DNA of 64,000 bases from positions 186,001 through 250,000 of the forward strand of contig QVRM01005974.1 in the NCBI GenBank assembly GCA_003439945.1. Direction: 5' to 3'. The notes under the pieces were generated by a model. It was not told the origin of the DNA. It made no database searches and was given only the letters and a program-made list of their open reading frames with translations. Positions 11,950-23,254 of this stretch are shown piece after piece; positions within the stretch are counted from its first letter, which is position 1, and every line of letters starts with the position of its first letter. The stretch comes from Dermanyssus gallinae. Lineage: Eukaryota; Arthropoda; Arachnida; Mesostigmata; Dermanyssidae. The position numbers and the translations under genes are program-made.

Positions 11950-12700
11950 TGAGCCTTGTACATAAAAACCCATAAAGACTTTTATTGTATACACTTCGTC
12001 CAGAGAAGCGCCTTTGATAGGATCGATCATAGACTTGTTGTTGTCAACAAGATGAAGACGTTCCAGGCTCATATACAGAGTCGTAAAGCAACATCATGTT
12101 CTGTACAATCGGTCGTTTCGGGTGAAAGGCGGGGAAGCCCTAAGTGGGCCACGATTGGCTCCATCTGGCGCCCTACAGGGGAGCTGAGACTCCTTCAAAG
12201 CGTGTACTGAAGTACGGTCCACTGTTCATGGCGTATGCCGCTGGTGCAGTGACAATTGGATGGCGTTATCCTATCCGAAGAGTCTTGTTTTGAAACGTAC
12301 CTCTTTTGGTCTAAACTATCAGCTCGATAGAGCAACAATGCCTACCGTGGTGGACGAGACCTTGGTGTATTAATGTCAACGAATCTAACATTTTTGCACA
12401 TTTTAGGGCTCTAGTTATATTGTGCTTGTCGACATGCTGTTCCGTTGGTTCATCATCAGTGACTCTATTGAGTATATTTGGCTGTATAAAGCAATTGTGC
12501 ATCCTGAGTTTTATTCTACTCACCCGTCTGGAGTTCATACTTGTGCAAACAAATAGGAGTTATTGAACACGCTCAGAGAAGACCCCTAAAAAGGCTATAT
12601 AGAAGATGCGATATCGAGCCGAAGGCTGTAAATCTTCTGTCGCTGTCAACATTTTGTAAGAACAACAACGCGCGTGACTAATTTAGGGGATGGCAAATAA
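11950..12700 (+). pseudogene. LINE reverse transcriptase remnants
   Basis: Frame pieces resemble a LINE RT. DFYCIHFVQRSAFDRIDHRL near 11968-12030 matches the palm segment preceding the first catalytic Asp; the usual Asp is replaced in this copy. A thumb/connection piece near 12520-12590 reads SSYLCKQIGVIEHAQRR followed by KRLYRRC, a common LINE pattern. The YADD region is not visible and stops are frequent. With the endonuclease upstream this is the far end of the same old plus-strand LINE. Confidence 0.55.
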
Positions 12701-12859
12701 AAATGTTTTCCAGTGCAATAGATGGGGCATAATGTCGTACTTAGAGATGATAGTGGAACTACAAAATTCTGTTATAACGATGTGGCTGGCCGGACATAAT
12801 TTTTCAACGCCGGACAGAAATGTTAGAGAACAAATTGTTTGATTAAAAAACTTAGAATA

Positions 12860-12990
12860 CTGGCGTGTTTAGAAATAAAACTCGTTTCATTGCCGCTACG
12901 CTGTATGACACCCGACGTTGGCTAGCAAAAGAACACTAGCCGTTTTAAATAGGCTTGCAAAAATCAAGATCCTCTAATGACTATTTTTTA
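12860..12990 (+). mobile_element. Small foldback family 1 fragment
   Basis: The block ACACCCGACGTTGGCTAGCA, and the AAAGAACACTAGCC after it, match a conserved arm segment of the foldback family seen at 4.96, 7.3, 41.7 and 43.2 kb. Only about 100 bp is recognisable. Confidence 0.45.
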
Positions 12991-13554
12991 TTTTACGCAA
13001 TATGCTCCGAAATGTTTCCATTACGTATGTAAAGCACACATAATCATCAAACTGCGCATTTACTCGGCGTCATTTCGGGTTGACATTGATGATGGCTCCA
13101 TCGTAATGTGATTAGCGTAAGCTATTTTTTCTGCCGCCCGATGTCGGATTTGCTTAAAGTCCCATGTAAACGCACGGGTAGGCTAGCGCTTAGTGTACAG
13201 TCTGTGCCTGGTTGCGTTTAAAGTAGTGAACGAATAATAGTGGTCAGAGCTGCGTGACCATAAGGTGTACCGTTTACGTTTTCACTGCATTTAGTATCGG
13301 CCAATCTATCGATTTAGGAGAGGGTGTCGGTACCTTAGCGTGATTGTTCGTTGGTGATTCATCTGGCTGGAATTGCATTCTCGCGCGAATACTTTCTGGA
13401 ATATCTAACAGCAGCGCTGGTCCTACTCAAAAAGGTGTGATGTTTTGTGTCGTATTTACAAATGTATGTATTCTACTCAGATTGAGTATTAACGAAAATA
13501 TGGAGGGAACGTTCATAGGAACAGCAAACAGTAAAGGTTTACGGTATTGAACGT

Positions 13555-14545
13555 GAAAGCTCAGAAATGAGACACTACAGGATTTTGCGAACTTAATCAA
13601 GTCAACGCACCTAGTGATCCACATTACAGAGCTAGAAGAGCTGATGAAGAAGAATACTACAAGAGAAGAGGTCAAAGAGGTTGCGCAAGGCCTGCTCAGG
13701 ATGGTAGATAGACTACAAAAAATAACCAGATATCTGAGTAAGGTCATCCTGGTAACGAGGTAAGCCGTCAAGAGCGATGACAGACGAAAAACATAAACAC
13801 GATGTGGACATGATGAAAAATGAAGGGTTCACTTTCCAGCATAAACGACGATCAGGAAAAACGAAAACTAGTAAAAATTAGGAATTTTAAATGCGTGAAG
13901 TTAGAGAACGAGAAAGATAACTGCACGCAGTTGAAGCTACTAATCGCCTTCAAGGTATCCCAGAAGCCGCCCTTGAAAGGACCGCAGAATGCCATAGAGA
14001 AAGTCCTAAGAAACTAACTTAAGTGTGTAGCCTAAATGCGTTTTCGTTCCCCCCACAACATTGAGGTGGAAGGCTCGAGAAAGTTTGAATGATTTGCGGC
14101 AAAATGTGAACTAAAGGTTGAGCAGCACAACATCGGCATGGAGGCTGGGCGAGGAAATGGCAACTGCGGTGATGAAGAAGAAAGCGGAGCTTGGCAGGTA
14201 CAGAAGAGAACGGACAGCGCTTACGACATCAACAGATGACGTGGCTTGTAATCAAACGGGTTTGCAGTTGTTGGGACAAGCACGTCGGACTGGTGGGGGA
14301 ACCCGTGAGTGACCTCGGCCAACTAATCCGTTAGGCGCTCGCCACTTCACCTAATGACCCATAGTACTGTTCTATAGATATCTGGGTCATTAGAAAGTGA
14401 AGCTTAAGGGGGGAGGTGTGTTTAGTGGGTAGTGATCTTGGCGGACCAACATCCAACCGCCAGGGTCGAGTCCCACACTGCTTGAGAGGGCGGAATACTT
14501 CGTACTCGTAGCGTGCGTAAAAGCATTCACCCTCCTCCACAAAAA
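13555..14545 (+). mobile_element. R1-clade LINE deletion derivative (gag plus 3' end)
   Basis: The left part (13590-13760) reads as an alpha-helical segment with ELEELMKKNTTREEVKEVAQ followed by LLRMVDRLQKITRYL, typical of R1-type ORF1 coiled coils. It is followed by Lys/Glu-rich pieces to about 14030. The right part (14060-14545) carries a short C-terminal frame and a 3' untranslated region with GTTTAGTGGGTA...GTCCCACACT, the same bracket found at the ends of the 17.7-kb and 36.5-kb R1-clade elements. It ends in CCTCCACAAAAAATA. The endonuclease and RT are absent, implying a large internal deletion. A hairpin (CTTCAC, TAATGACCCA and its complement) lies at 14349-14403. The segment 14256-14375 is repeated at 63880-64000. 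Confidence 0.6.
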
Positions 14546-14787
14546 ATATATATATTTATATAGTGTTTGGCTTCATCCAGAAAACAAATGCCTACAAATT
14601 AATGAGAATAAGAACAACATCTAGCAACCGATTCCAACGTGCATAGGTCAACAATGGCGATCAGGATCACTAAAATTGTGTCGCGCCCTAAACATAGGGT
14701 CTGAACAGAGTCTCTGTTGAACAGACTAATTGTGCTTGTGTTTTCCTCATAGCTCGAAGTAGGTATACCTCAACTGACTGTCTGCGG

Positions 14788-14820
14788 GAATATATCTATA
14801 TATATATATATATATATATT
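14788..14820. repeat. (TA)n microsatellite
   Basis: TA repeat following TATATC. Confidence 0.9.
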
Positions 14821-14879
14821 TGGCACCCAACTGTATTTCAGATAATCACATCAAACTATATTTGTGGCGTGCATCGTAA

Positions 14880-15800
14880 TCAAGCAATGCACGTGTTGCG
14901 CCGGCTGACAAAGTTGTCGAACAGGAGAACGCTCAACATGGCGGTTGACGAGCAAGCGACGCGGCACACGTGATGATGGAGTGTATCTCCGAGGTTGCGA
15001 TGCTAAGCTTGGCAGCAACGTCAGCAGCATTGCAAGATAGCTGTCCCCACACGTCTCTCACGCGAGGGATGTGGCAGGATAAAATTCAGCGCGGTCATTA
15101 GACGTCGCTGCACGAGGTGTCCGTGGCTTCATTGCCCTCAATTTCCCGTCGGCCTCACGCGTCGAACGAACACTGCACACTGCACAGAAAAAAGCGTCAT
15201 GCGTGCCGTGGGTGTCGTCCGTTGTCGCATGCCACTGGGAACAGCAGCAGAGTGGCAGCGTCGGCAAAGCGCAGGACCGAAGCGACCCTTGATGAGTTCT
15301 CGTTCACTAACGAGCGTCGCCGTCCTCCTCTACTTCACCCCTTATGATCGCCGGAGAATGTGGCCCTCAGCCTTGGTCATCACAGCCGCTGGCTGTGCGA
15401 GTCCGCAAAGGCAGCGTAGCGACCGGAACGACGCAGCATCAGTCGCTCCATACACGATTAACCCTAACTTGCGCAAATAATCTTTGTACATGCTTTTATT
15501 TTCATATCCACCACTGCCTCTAGCCCGCCCCGGCTTTGCTCTACGATATATTCGCGTTCGTTGAACGAACGTCAACCAACGACACCAAAGTTTACCTGCA
15601 GCTTCCCGTCTGGGTTTGCCTTTGCATCGCCCTCGATCTGTCCCGTTATGTCTATGTCGGATACTATTAAGGTCAGCAGCCTTGCAGACGGTGTCGCTGG
15701 TGCAACTTTTTCAATTAACTCGAAACCTCGAAGCAAGGGAGAATGTTTGCCATCTTAAAGCGATCTAACAACTGACCCAAACACGCATCTTCAACTTCAA
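14880..15800. other. GC-richer unassigned stretch
   Basis: Several overlapping frames on both strands are open here because stops are depleted, and none shows a recognisable domain. It could be host gene-proximal DNA or an unrecognised repeat. Confidence 0.35.
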
Positions 15801-15801
15801 T

Positions 15802-15980
15802 TTAGGGCTGACCCTCAGTCAAGATGTAACGTCCATAGGGCTGCTTTTCGCATTGCTTCATAGACGGACCGCCCCCTAGATACAATGTTCAACGGTGGGA
15901 CTCGCCCCCCGCCCCGCGCACTATGTGTCTGCTCCGGTCGCGAGGCGCGGGCAAATGCACCACGCCACCGGGCTCTCGAC
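15802..15980 (-). mobile_element. tRNA-derived SINE, family A, copy 2
   Basis: The minus strand reads GAGAGCCCGGTGGCGTGGTG through a degenerate B box, the CGCGACCGGAGCAGACACAT block, and the tail ATGGACGTTACATCTTGACT. This parallels the 4.47-kb copy along its length. Many CpG-type substitutions indicate greater age, and no clear target duplication was found. Confidence 0.75.
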
Positions 15981-16280
15981 ACTTTAACGCACATTTGGCC
16001 ACCAGTCACATAACAGGCACAGCAAAGTTGCGAGATGGTCCAAATTAAAGGCACAATGTAGCCTACGTACGCATACTTGATGTGTAAACCATGTGACGAT
16101 ATTTTAGCCTGATCATAACATATGCTTATTAAGTGTGGGAGGCGACAACAAGACGCTAAGTGCTCATAAAATGCTTTTTTTTTTCGTTGAGGTTTTCGTC
16201 AAGACACTCGGCGTACATATTGCAAGAATGTTCAGTCTTATCTAATAAAATAGTTAAGTTTATAATAACAAGAATTTCCT

Positions 16281-16639
16281 CTTTGTAGTGAGCCAGATAA
16301 AAAAAAACTGCGCCATTTTCGATGCGGTGGGGGCGGTTAGATATAGTAGTTTACGCTCTAAGTCTGCGGTCTCTTCTGCGTCCACATTAGGCACATACAA
16401 GGCTGGCAGTATGTGCCTGGCAGTATGTTCTTGCTCGACATACCGGTCCAGTCACTCAAGCGTTAAATCTGGCTATGTTCAGTCAACTGCATCTTTAGCT
16501 GAATGAGTTTATGTAATCGAATTGTTTTTGCTCTGTCAGGTGGCCGCTCCTCGGCAGAAAAAAAGCGCTTCATAAAACTCACTTGCTCGCCAGTAAGGAA
16601 TCGTCCGTATTGGCATATTGTACCTGGATGAAACTGGTT
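16281..16639 (-). pseudogene. Unrecognised degenerate coding region
   Basis: On the minus strand 16639-16463 is open for 58 codons after a TAG and has a protein-like composition, including GRFLTGEQVSFMKRFF and HKLIQLKMQLTEHSQ. A different frame directly downstream (about 16451-16281) continues with LDRYVEQEHTARHILPALYV, then NVDAEETADLERKLLYL. Together they look like one gene broken by a frameshift and stops. I recognise no family. It could be a gene of an uncharacterised large transposon, a retrogene fragment or a host pseudogene. The surrounding 16-17.2 kb shows nothing else. Confidence 0.4.
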
Positions 16640-17200
16640 CTATATACTTTTGCATATATACATGTATATTGTTAGGTGATTTTCTGTGTACATTTAAAAT
16701 ATGGTCATTGGGAGGAGTAACGTTTTTAGGTTGCTTAAAATATTATGACACAACCTGCGCATGCATATATATGCGCATGCTTTTATATACCACTGAACAC
16801 ATATACTCGCATATACATATATGGACGAACGGGGCCGCTTGCTTTAAGGTTCCAAAACCTGATATTATAGTGCGCATTAAGACCCGCCGTCGTCATATAC
16901 ATACAGGTGGGCGTCTGTATAGGACGACCTTGTTTACATCTGCTTTTATCTGCAGCAAACAACTACGGTACTCAACGTCACAGAGGCCGAGTCTAGAGAT
17001 AAACACGGAGAAGCCAAAACAATGAACAACTCTAGTGCTGTTCTGCAGGCGTGGCTGCCGAGTGCATTTCTTATTTTTTTAATAACGTAATTATCTCACC
17101 CTTTAAATACGTGTAAATGCTCAACAAACATGGATTTTACCGACTCTCTTTCTTATACATGTGACCTAGACGTATGCATCACGCCTGCTTTTTATGGAGC
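16640..17200. other. Unassigned sequence
   Basis: AT-rich with scattered ATATATG motifs. The plus-strand frame 16618-17025 has no family features. Confidence 0.4.
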
Positions 17201-17215
17201 GAGACAATACGTTTT

Positions 17216-17440
17216 GGCGGCGTGGTTAAAGGGGCTAATGCGCCAATCATGGCCGTCATCTAACGGAATGTCGCCGGTTCGACCCCCGTTGTTGATTGAA
17301 CTTTCTGTGAGCGATGCTCGCCCACAGTACCTAGAAAATCTCGCTTGTTCAATTCATGAGACGCGGCTTGTAGTTCCCGATGAAAAACCGGAAAGACGAT
17401 ATTATTCTTCATTTCTATATCCGCACGTATTGTAACGTTG
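17216..17440 (+). mobile_element. tRNA-derived SINE, family B, copy 1
   Basis: The tRNA-like head GGCGGCGTGGTTAAAGGGGC is followed by a B box, GGTTCGACCCC, at 17276-17286 and then GTTGTTGATTGAA. The same arrangement is at 52.45 kb. The tail contains a segment resembling the 52.6-kb tail. No poly(A) is visible and no target duplication was identified. Confidence 0.7.
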
Positions 17441-17623
17441 TCGAGCGCAAATGTAGTTTTACGTTGATTGTTAAGCTTAGATTTGAATAAAGTTATATAA
17501 TTACTCAGGGTTGTAATAAACACTGTATTTGATTGCCTCATAGTTTTAAATCCATATATTTGTTTATTATTTGTGCAAGTTGTGGATTATTATGTCACAA
17601 TAAAACAACGTTCATGGCAACCT

Positions 17624-17655
17624 AGTGAAAACTGTGCATACCGCAGACATTAAGG
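17624..17655 (+). repeat. Left flank repeat and target duplication of the R1-type element
   Basis: AGTGAAAACTGTGCATACCG at 17624-17643 recurs at 20017-20036. AGACATTAAGG at 17645-17655 recurs at 20002-20012, directly after the poly(A). Confidence 0.85.
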
Positions 17656-20001
17656 AGAGCCTCCGCTAAACACTGGGGGTGCCCAGAAATCGGGACCGCC
17701 CGCGCAGCCTGCGTGCGCGCGAACCGCATCATGACTCGGGCGCGGTCGTGGTTGGCGAAACGCCGTCAATGAGGACACGATAACCGCCAGCTAGCTAACG
17801 CGGTCAACCGCGCTGATCAACTACAACAGCTGTACCGCACCAAGCGGTTGCGTCTGCAACGGGTAATAGGCAGAGCGAAGGCCGAGTCCTGCAAAGCGCT
17901 GTTTGAGTCAGTGGAGTCAGACGTCTGGGGCATTCCGTACCACACGATGATAGGAAAACTCCGTAAGCCGCCCCCCCCCGCTCCCCACAGAGCAAGTACG
18001 AAATCTAGTCACCACCCTCTTTCCCCGGCAGCCAGACCGCCCCAGATCTCGGAAGCAAACTCCGAGGAAGTGGTACATGCCGCGGAACGCCTCGCAACTG
18101 GAAAGGCACCTGGGCCGGACGGGGTTCCCCCAGGGGTCATAAAAATCTTGACGCAGAACCATCCAGAAACTCTCGCTCGGCTTTTTACACGCTTACTTCA
18201 GGACGGTCGTTTTCCATCCCAGTGGAAGCGCGCTCACTTGACTCTTATACCGAAACCGAATGCAGCAGCGGGATCATCTTTGACCTACCGCTCCATATGC
18301 CTACTCAACACAATCAGCAAACTCTTCAAGAATGTGCTGGTCAGACGCCCGAACAAAAAGATCTAGGAGAAAGCCGCTCTGTCGGACAACCAATACGGCT
18401 TTCGCAAGAGCCGTTCGACCCTCGATGCCGTCGAACGAGTCGAACACTTAGGACGCGCAATTACGTTATACTTATCCTGCTTGACGTGCGAAACGCGTTT
18501 AATACAGCGAATTGGCAAGTAATAATGGACACCCTTGAACAGAGAGGCATATCCCCCTACATGCGACGGATTATTTCCTCGTATCTTGACGCGCGTTCAC
18601 ATTCGGCCAACGGTGAGGTCCACCGTGTCACGGCGGGCATCCCGCAGGGCTCAGTGCTCGGGCCGATCCTCTGGAATATAGCATACGACGGAGTCCTGCG
18701 GTTAGACGAGCTGCCTGACGGGGTGGACATAATCGCCTACGCCAACGATCTGGCGCTGGTGGTCACCGCGAAAACGAAGGCGGTGTTTGAGGCGCGAGCG
18801 AACACGGCTCTTTTCAGAATAGAAAAGTGGATGGTCGACAATAACCTGGAGCTGGCCCCCCAGAAGACCGAGGTTATCTACCTAACCTGCCGCCGTCGTA
18901 CTAGGCAAGCATCGTTAGAAATTGCAGGACACCGCCTGACTATCAAACGGGAGGCAAAGTACCTAGGCGTAATGCTGGACACAGGTCTCACCTGCCTGCC
19001 ACACATCCAGAGCATCATCCAGAAGGTCGCGAAGGTCTCCACCAACCTTGCACGCATCCTTCCTCGCGAGGAGGGCGCAACGCATGCCAAGCGGCTGCGC
19101 CCATATGGGCTGGTATGACGCTGCGGACCGCAAAGGCACGGCGCATGATACGAAGCTCCCAAAGAGCGATGGCCATCCGGGTCACGCGGGCCTACCGGAC
19201 TGTCTCGACGGACGTCCTGTTGGCGCTCGCCTGCCAGATCCCTTGGGACATACTTGCTAAGGAAAGAAGCAAGCGCAAGAAGGACGGCGACACTTCATGG
19301 ACCCAAGCACGGGAGCACTTCCTGGTCACTTGGGCGGGCACGTGGTCCAACCCACCAGCTGGGGATACCAGAGGGGCCTGGACAAGAAGCCTAATCACAG
19401 ACCTCATAACCTGGTATAAGCTCAAGGGAACACTTACATATCACTCCGTGCAAGTGCTTACAGGGCATGGAAAATTCTAGTCGAACCTTTTCCGGATAGG
19501 CATGGCGAATACAGATATCTGCGTTCTCTGCACCACAGGCGCACCCGACGACGCGGCGCACACCGTAGAGGACTGCGAGGCCCTTGCGGCCTACCGCACG
19601 GGCTCCTCCTATGTCCACAAAGGTAGCCCGATTACGACCATCGTGGCCAACATGCTCAAGTCGACAACGGACTGGCACGCCGGGATCCAATACTTAGACG
19701 GGCTTATGCGCGAAAAATGTCGCCAGGAAGATCGCCGCAGATCGCGATTCAACACTAGGCCTCTAGTGTCCACTCCCGAGCAGGACCCACTCTCTGCTCG
19801 GGACATACTCGTAGACTAAGGAGAGGGTCGCAGCACGGGACTCCCCTTTTCTGGTCTCGATGTAATGGTTCACAATTCCGAACCAGAAGAGGGTGGGAGA
19901 GGTGGTTTTTAGTGGGTAGAACGCGCGGATTGGATCGAGTATTATACTCTTCCCCGGCGTTTCGTCCCACACTACTCTTTCCACATCTACCAAAAAAAAA
20001 A
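17656..20001 (+). mobile_element. R1-clade LINE, 5'-truncated
   Basis: The 2.35-kb element is flanked by an 11-bp direct repeat, AGACATTAAGG, at 17645-17655 and 20002-20012, and ends in a 10-12 A tail. The order inside is: ORF2 linker, RT fingers, palm, thumb, carboxy Cys/His motif, then a 3' untranslated region containing GGTTTTTAGTGGGTAGAACG...GTCCCACACTACTC. The 5' end lacks ORF1 and the endonuclease, as expected from incomplete target-primed reverse transcription. Classic R1 elements sit in 28S rDNA. This insertion is in unrelated DNA, so it belongs to a non-rDNA R1 lineage or is an off-target copy. Confidence 0.85.
17848..19819 (+). pseudogene. R1-type reverse transcriptase, multiply frameshifted
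   Basis: The frame starting at 17848 carries the linker and the fingers motif GKAPGPDGVPPGVIK (about 18100-18145), WKRAHLTLIPKP, and QYGFRKSRSTLDAV after an in-frame TAG at 18364-18366. Around 18455 the reading moves to another frame with ILLDVRNAFNTANW, GIPQGSVLGPILWN and the active-site segment at 18738-18749. There the canonical Tyr-Ala-Asp-Asp is Tyr-Ala-Asn-Asp, a loss of the first catalytic Asp. The thumb motif AKYLGVMLDTGLTCLPHIQ follows. Two more frame changes lead to RAYRTVSTDVLLALACQIPW and the carboxy CVLC...HTVEDC knuckle at about 19520-19580. The enzyme would have copied LINE RNA at a nicked target; this copy is inactive. Confidence 0.85.
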
Positions 20002-20039
20002 AGACATTAAGGTAATAGTGAAAACTGTGCATACCGTAG
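20002..20039 (+). repeat. Right target duplication and second flank repeat
   Basis: AGACATTAAGG (20002-20012), TAAT, then AGTGAAAACTGTGCATACCG (20017-20036). The site was therefore already a short tandem duplication before the LINE inserted. Confidence 0.8.
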
Positions 20040-20250
20040 CTAGAGACAATAAGGCCAAAAATCATCTCCACCCCTTGCCAATAACGGCATAAATAAATTC
20101 AAGCTTGCATCTAGCAATGGAGAGCATTATAATAAAATATCATTGTACTCAAGGCTAGGGTAAACACAGGTTTGAACGTTTAAAGGTGTTGAAGCTAAGA
20201 AAATGTTAGCCCTCCGCTTTATGCTTTTTTTTGGTGGTTGTAAGTGGTAC

Positions 20251-20420
20251 AGCCCGGTTGTATAGTGGGTGCATTCGCGTGAGCACCGCGACCGGAGGAG
20301 ACACATAGGTGCTGCGCGGACTCGATCCGCACCCCGTTGCACATTTGTATTTGTGGGGTCTGTCTTACGATGCAATGCGAAAGGAAACCCGTGGACGGTG
20401 AATTAAAGGCTTAGTCCCAA
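20251..20420 (+). mobile_element. tRNA-derived SINE, family A, copy 3
   Basis: AGCCCGGTTGTATAGTGGGT, the CACCGCGACCGGAGGAGACA block, the degenerate B box ACTCGATCCGCACC, GTTGCACATTTGTATTTGTG and the tail CCGTGGACGGTGAATTAAAG parallel the 4.47-kb copy. T-rich stretches lie at both ends. A convincing target duplication was not found. Confidence 0.75.
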
Positions 20421-20429
20421 AAAGTTTTT

Positions 20430-21825
20430 TTGGTAGCCATTGGTGGGCGTTGTCCTGCGATACAGAGTAGGCGTTGTCCTGCCATCCACTTTCTTTGCTG
20501 CTCAATACAACTCTCCGATTGTGCAAGTCTTGACCGGGAATTGTGGGAATTATTTTTTGACTCTCCGTCTTATTTTTCTCTTCATATAGCTCTCATTGGA
20601 AATGTAAGCTGCGCCTTTGGTTTTAGTGGCACATTTAGGCATTCACAAAACCGCTAGTGCAGATAGTGGCAGCTCTCTAGTAACCTCTGAGTTCTTGCGC
20701 GGGAATCTTTTAACTTTCTTAACAAAAACCGCTTTCATCTGTAGATCAGTCGTTTCTTGCACTATATTTAGATTGAAACGCTTTATTTAAGGTAGAAAGA
20801 AGAATATACATTCGCATATATGCATGTATGTCATGTGATCAGTATGTGATTATAATCTGCAAGTAGTGCAGGGCTTTGGCGGCCCCTAACACTCGTGAAT
20901 ATGCCTAGAGATCCTCCATGGGTATACATTGCTGATGTAGCGTTTCCGTGCGATGAACACGGGAACCATGCTGCTAGCCCGACGCGTTGTCGTTAGCCTT
21001 TCAACAAACATTTTGTTGAATAGACGCGGTTTATATTACAAGTTTCCCATACGTCAAAAATTTGTGGCGAGCCGCAATATTAGGCCGCAAAAGCCGACCA
21101 GATTTAATAAGAGCATGTTTCCCACGCATGTGTCAAAACAAAGGTATCAAGAAAACAGGGAAGGGATTATGTTAGAAGCTACAAACGTGGATCTCATTGC
21201 GATGATTTTATATAGCAGGTAGGGCGCCCCAATGCGACAGTCTCTTTCGGCAGTCTCTTTGACGCTGTTTTCTTTCAGATTGGAGGGACGTTGGAAATAC
21301 AGGCCAGAGAATCTCGTCGGCATTAGAGTGGCGGCGTGAGGATTTGGCCAATATGATGCCTCCACTATGTCACCCTGTCTTTTTCAGCCTCTGATACATG
21401 AGTTTCGCAATGCGTACGTCTAGGAAATGTGCATCACGGCATGAATTGGCAAATAAAATATGTTCCGCGACAGACTTTTCGCGACATTGATGGAGGCATC
21501 TCCCTGAGATTCCTTTAGGGCATCGAACGACTTTGTCACATATTACGTTGTTTTAAGTTGTATTCTCGCACATCAAGTTGAACTCAAAGTGCATTAGAAT
21601 TGATGAAATGTTACCTAAACGTGATATAAATGCATCTAACGATCGTAGCTATGAATAGATGCACCACATACGCGTACAATAATCTGACATTTCCATTTTT
21701 GCAAAGGCTTTGCTAAACATAGTTTTTACGTTTGCCGTGTTCATATCGCATTTCATAATAGGCTTACTGTGAACTAAAAATTGGACGACGTCGACAACTT
21801 AATTGCATCTCCTTGCCAACAGGCG
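20430..21825. other. Unassigned sequence
   Basis: The plus frame 20953-21222 (ATG start, basic, 89 codons) shows no recognisable motif. Nothing else was seen. Confidence 0.4.
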
Positions 21826-21862
21826 ATATGTATATATATATATATATATATATAAATATATG

Positions 21863-21927
<65 letters not shown>
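21826..21927. repeat. (TA)n microsatellite, interrupted
   Basis: About 100 bp of TA with AAATATATGTATTTATA interruptions in the first third. Confidence 0.95.
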
Positions 21928-21929
<2 letters not shown>

Positions 21930-22461
21930 TCAACTCCAGTCACACTCAAGCTCTGTCCAGATCCTATAACGCCCGTATTACAGCCTAGATTCTAAACTAT
22001 TCTCACACCAAAAAGCCGCTGAAAGATCATTCCCAACACACAATACCCTAGCCTGTTTTTCGGCAACCTCACTCGGTAGAATCGTTACATAATTATGCAA
22101 TTCTGAAAGTTGGTCGTAGGGGCTAGGCGATTTTGCTAAAAACGCCTTATTTTTATGGATTCCCTCGAGACGTTTAAGACATGCGCATGTATATATTCGA
22201 TGCAACAATATGTTTTTCCGAGGCTCCTCTCACCTGTTATAGAAAACGAGGTAACTAGCCCTCAAATAGGACAGGCTAAGCTGGGCACGCCAGTCGTGCT
22301 ATGATTGCTTTTGTTAAGAAGCTGCGTACAGGGAAATAGCTGATAGGAAGTTATTTTTTTCTCAATGGAAGCATAAACCACGCTCGCAGTACGGCAATCT
22401 ACACAAAATCAATCCATTGAGATGGTTTAAGAATGGCCTAACACGAAAGTATGGTATGCAG

Positions 22462-22645
22462 ATGATATCGCGCCCTAAGTGCCATCAAGCACATTACCTC
22501 TAGGCTAGAGGCGTTTCTTGTCCTAAGAGGATTTGAGACAAACACAAGAAGACCAATCTCATGAAATTCTGGCCCAAATGCTAACTGGGTGCTAGCGACG
22601 TCATACATATTCTGATACAGATGTGTCGGCCTTATGCGGCGTCAG
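22462..22645 (+). mobile_element. LINE-X fragment (palm segment)
   Basis: GTATGCAGATGATATCGCGC encodes Tyr-Ala-Asp-Asp-Ile and is followed by sequence parallel to 26067-26230: GTGCCATCAAGCACATTACC, GAGGCGTTTCTTGTCC and AACACAAGAAGACCAATCTC. Only this segment survives, with indels. Flanking 21.93-22.46 kb and 22.65-23.25 kb show no other feature. Confidence 0.65.
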
Positions 22646-23254
22646 TGGGAAGGATACATGAGTGGAAATTTATATGGCCTACCACTTATCTCCGAAACTC
22701 TGTATCTGAGTAAATTAAATTGTCACTGAAACTTATTGTACAATGACAACAAAGAGTAGATAACTGTAGATATCTGTAGTCACCTTAATCCAATATTTAA
22801 AAGTGTGACATTATTCGAGCAAACTACTGTTATCATTACTTCTTGTACCAAACTACAGCTAAACGCCTTTTAGTAAAGCCCTATCTCAGGCGCCTGTATC
22901 GTACTGTTTGCTCTCAAAATGAGAATTAGTCAGTGAGTGCAGAGATCCAGTACATGATAGCAATTATCTGCATCGGCTCATCGGTGTCGTTATGACGCGA
23001 GCGGCATGGGTACTTAAATAGTTAGTAGACCTAAAAAGCAAGGTGCACAAACGCATCTTGCTTCTTAGTTCCTACTGACACCTTGCGTCTTGGAAACCCT
23101 GGTGAAGTGTAAACGTAGAATTATTTGACATGCGCTGAATGCTGCAGGGTCTGTGTTACTTTTTTAAACGATCAGTTATCGACTAAGCAAATAGGAAAGG
23201 TAACTACTGAGTGCGTTTAATAACGACCACATTTCTTTTTAGCCTATGAAAATA

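Noticed and set aside
17804..19806. Minus-strand frames opposite the R1-type RT
   Set aside because: GC-rich coding DNA leaves the antisense open; the plus-strand RT motifs explain the region.
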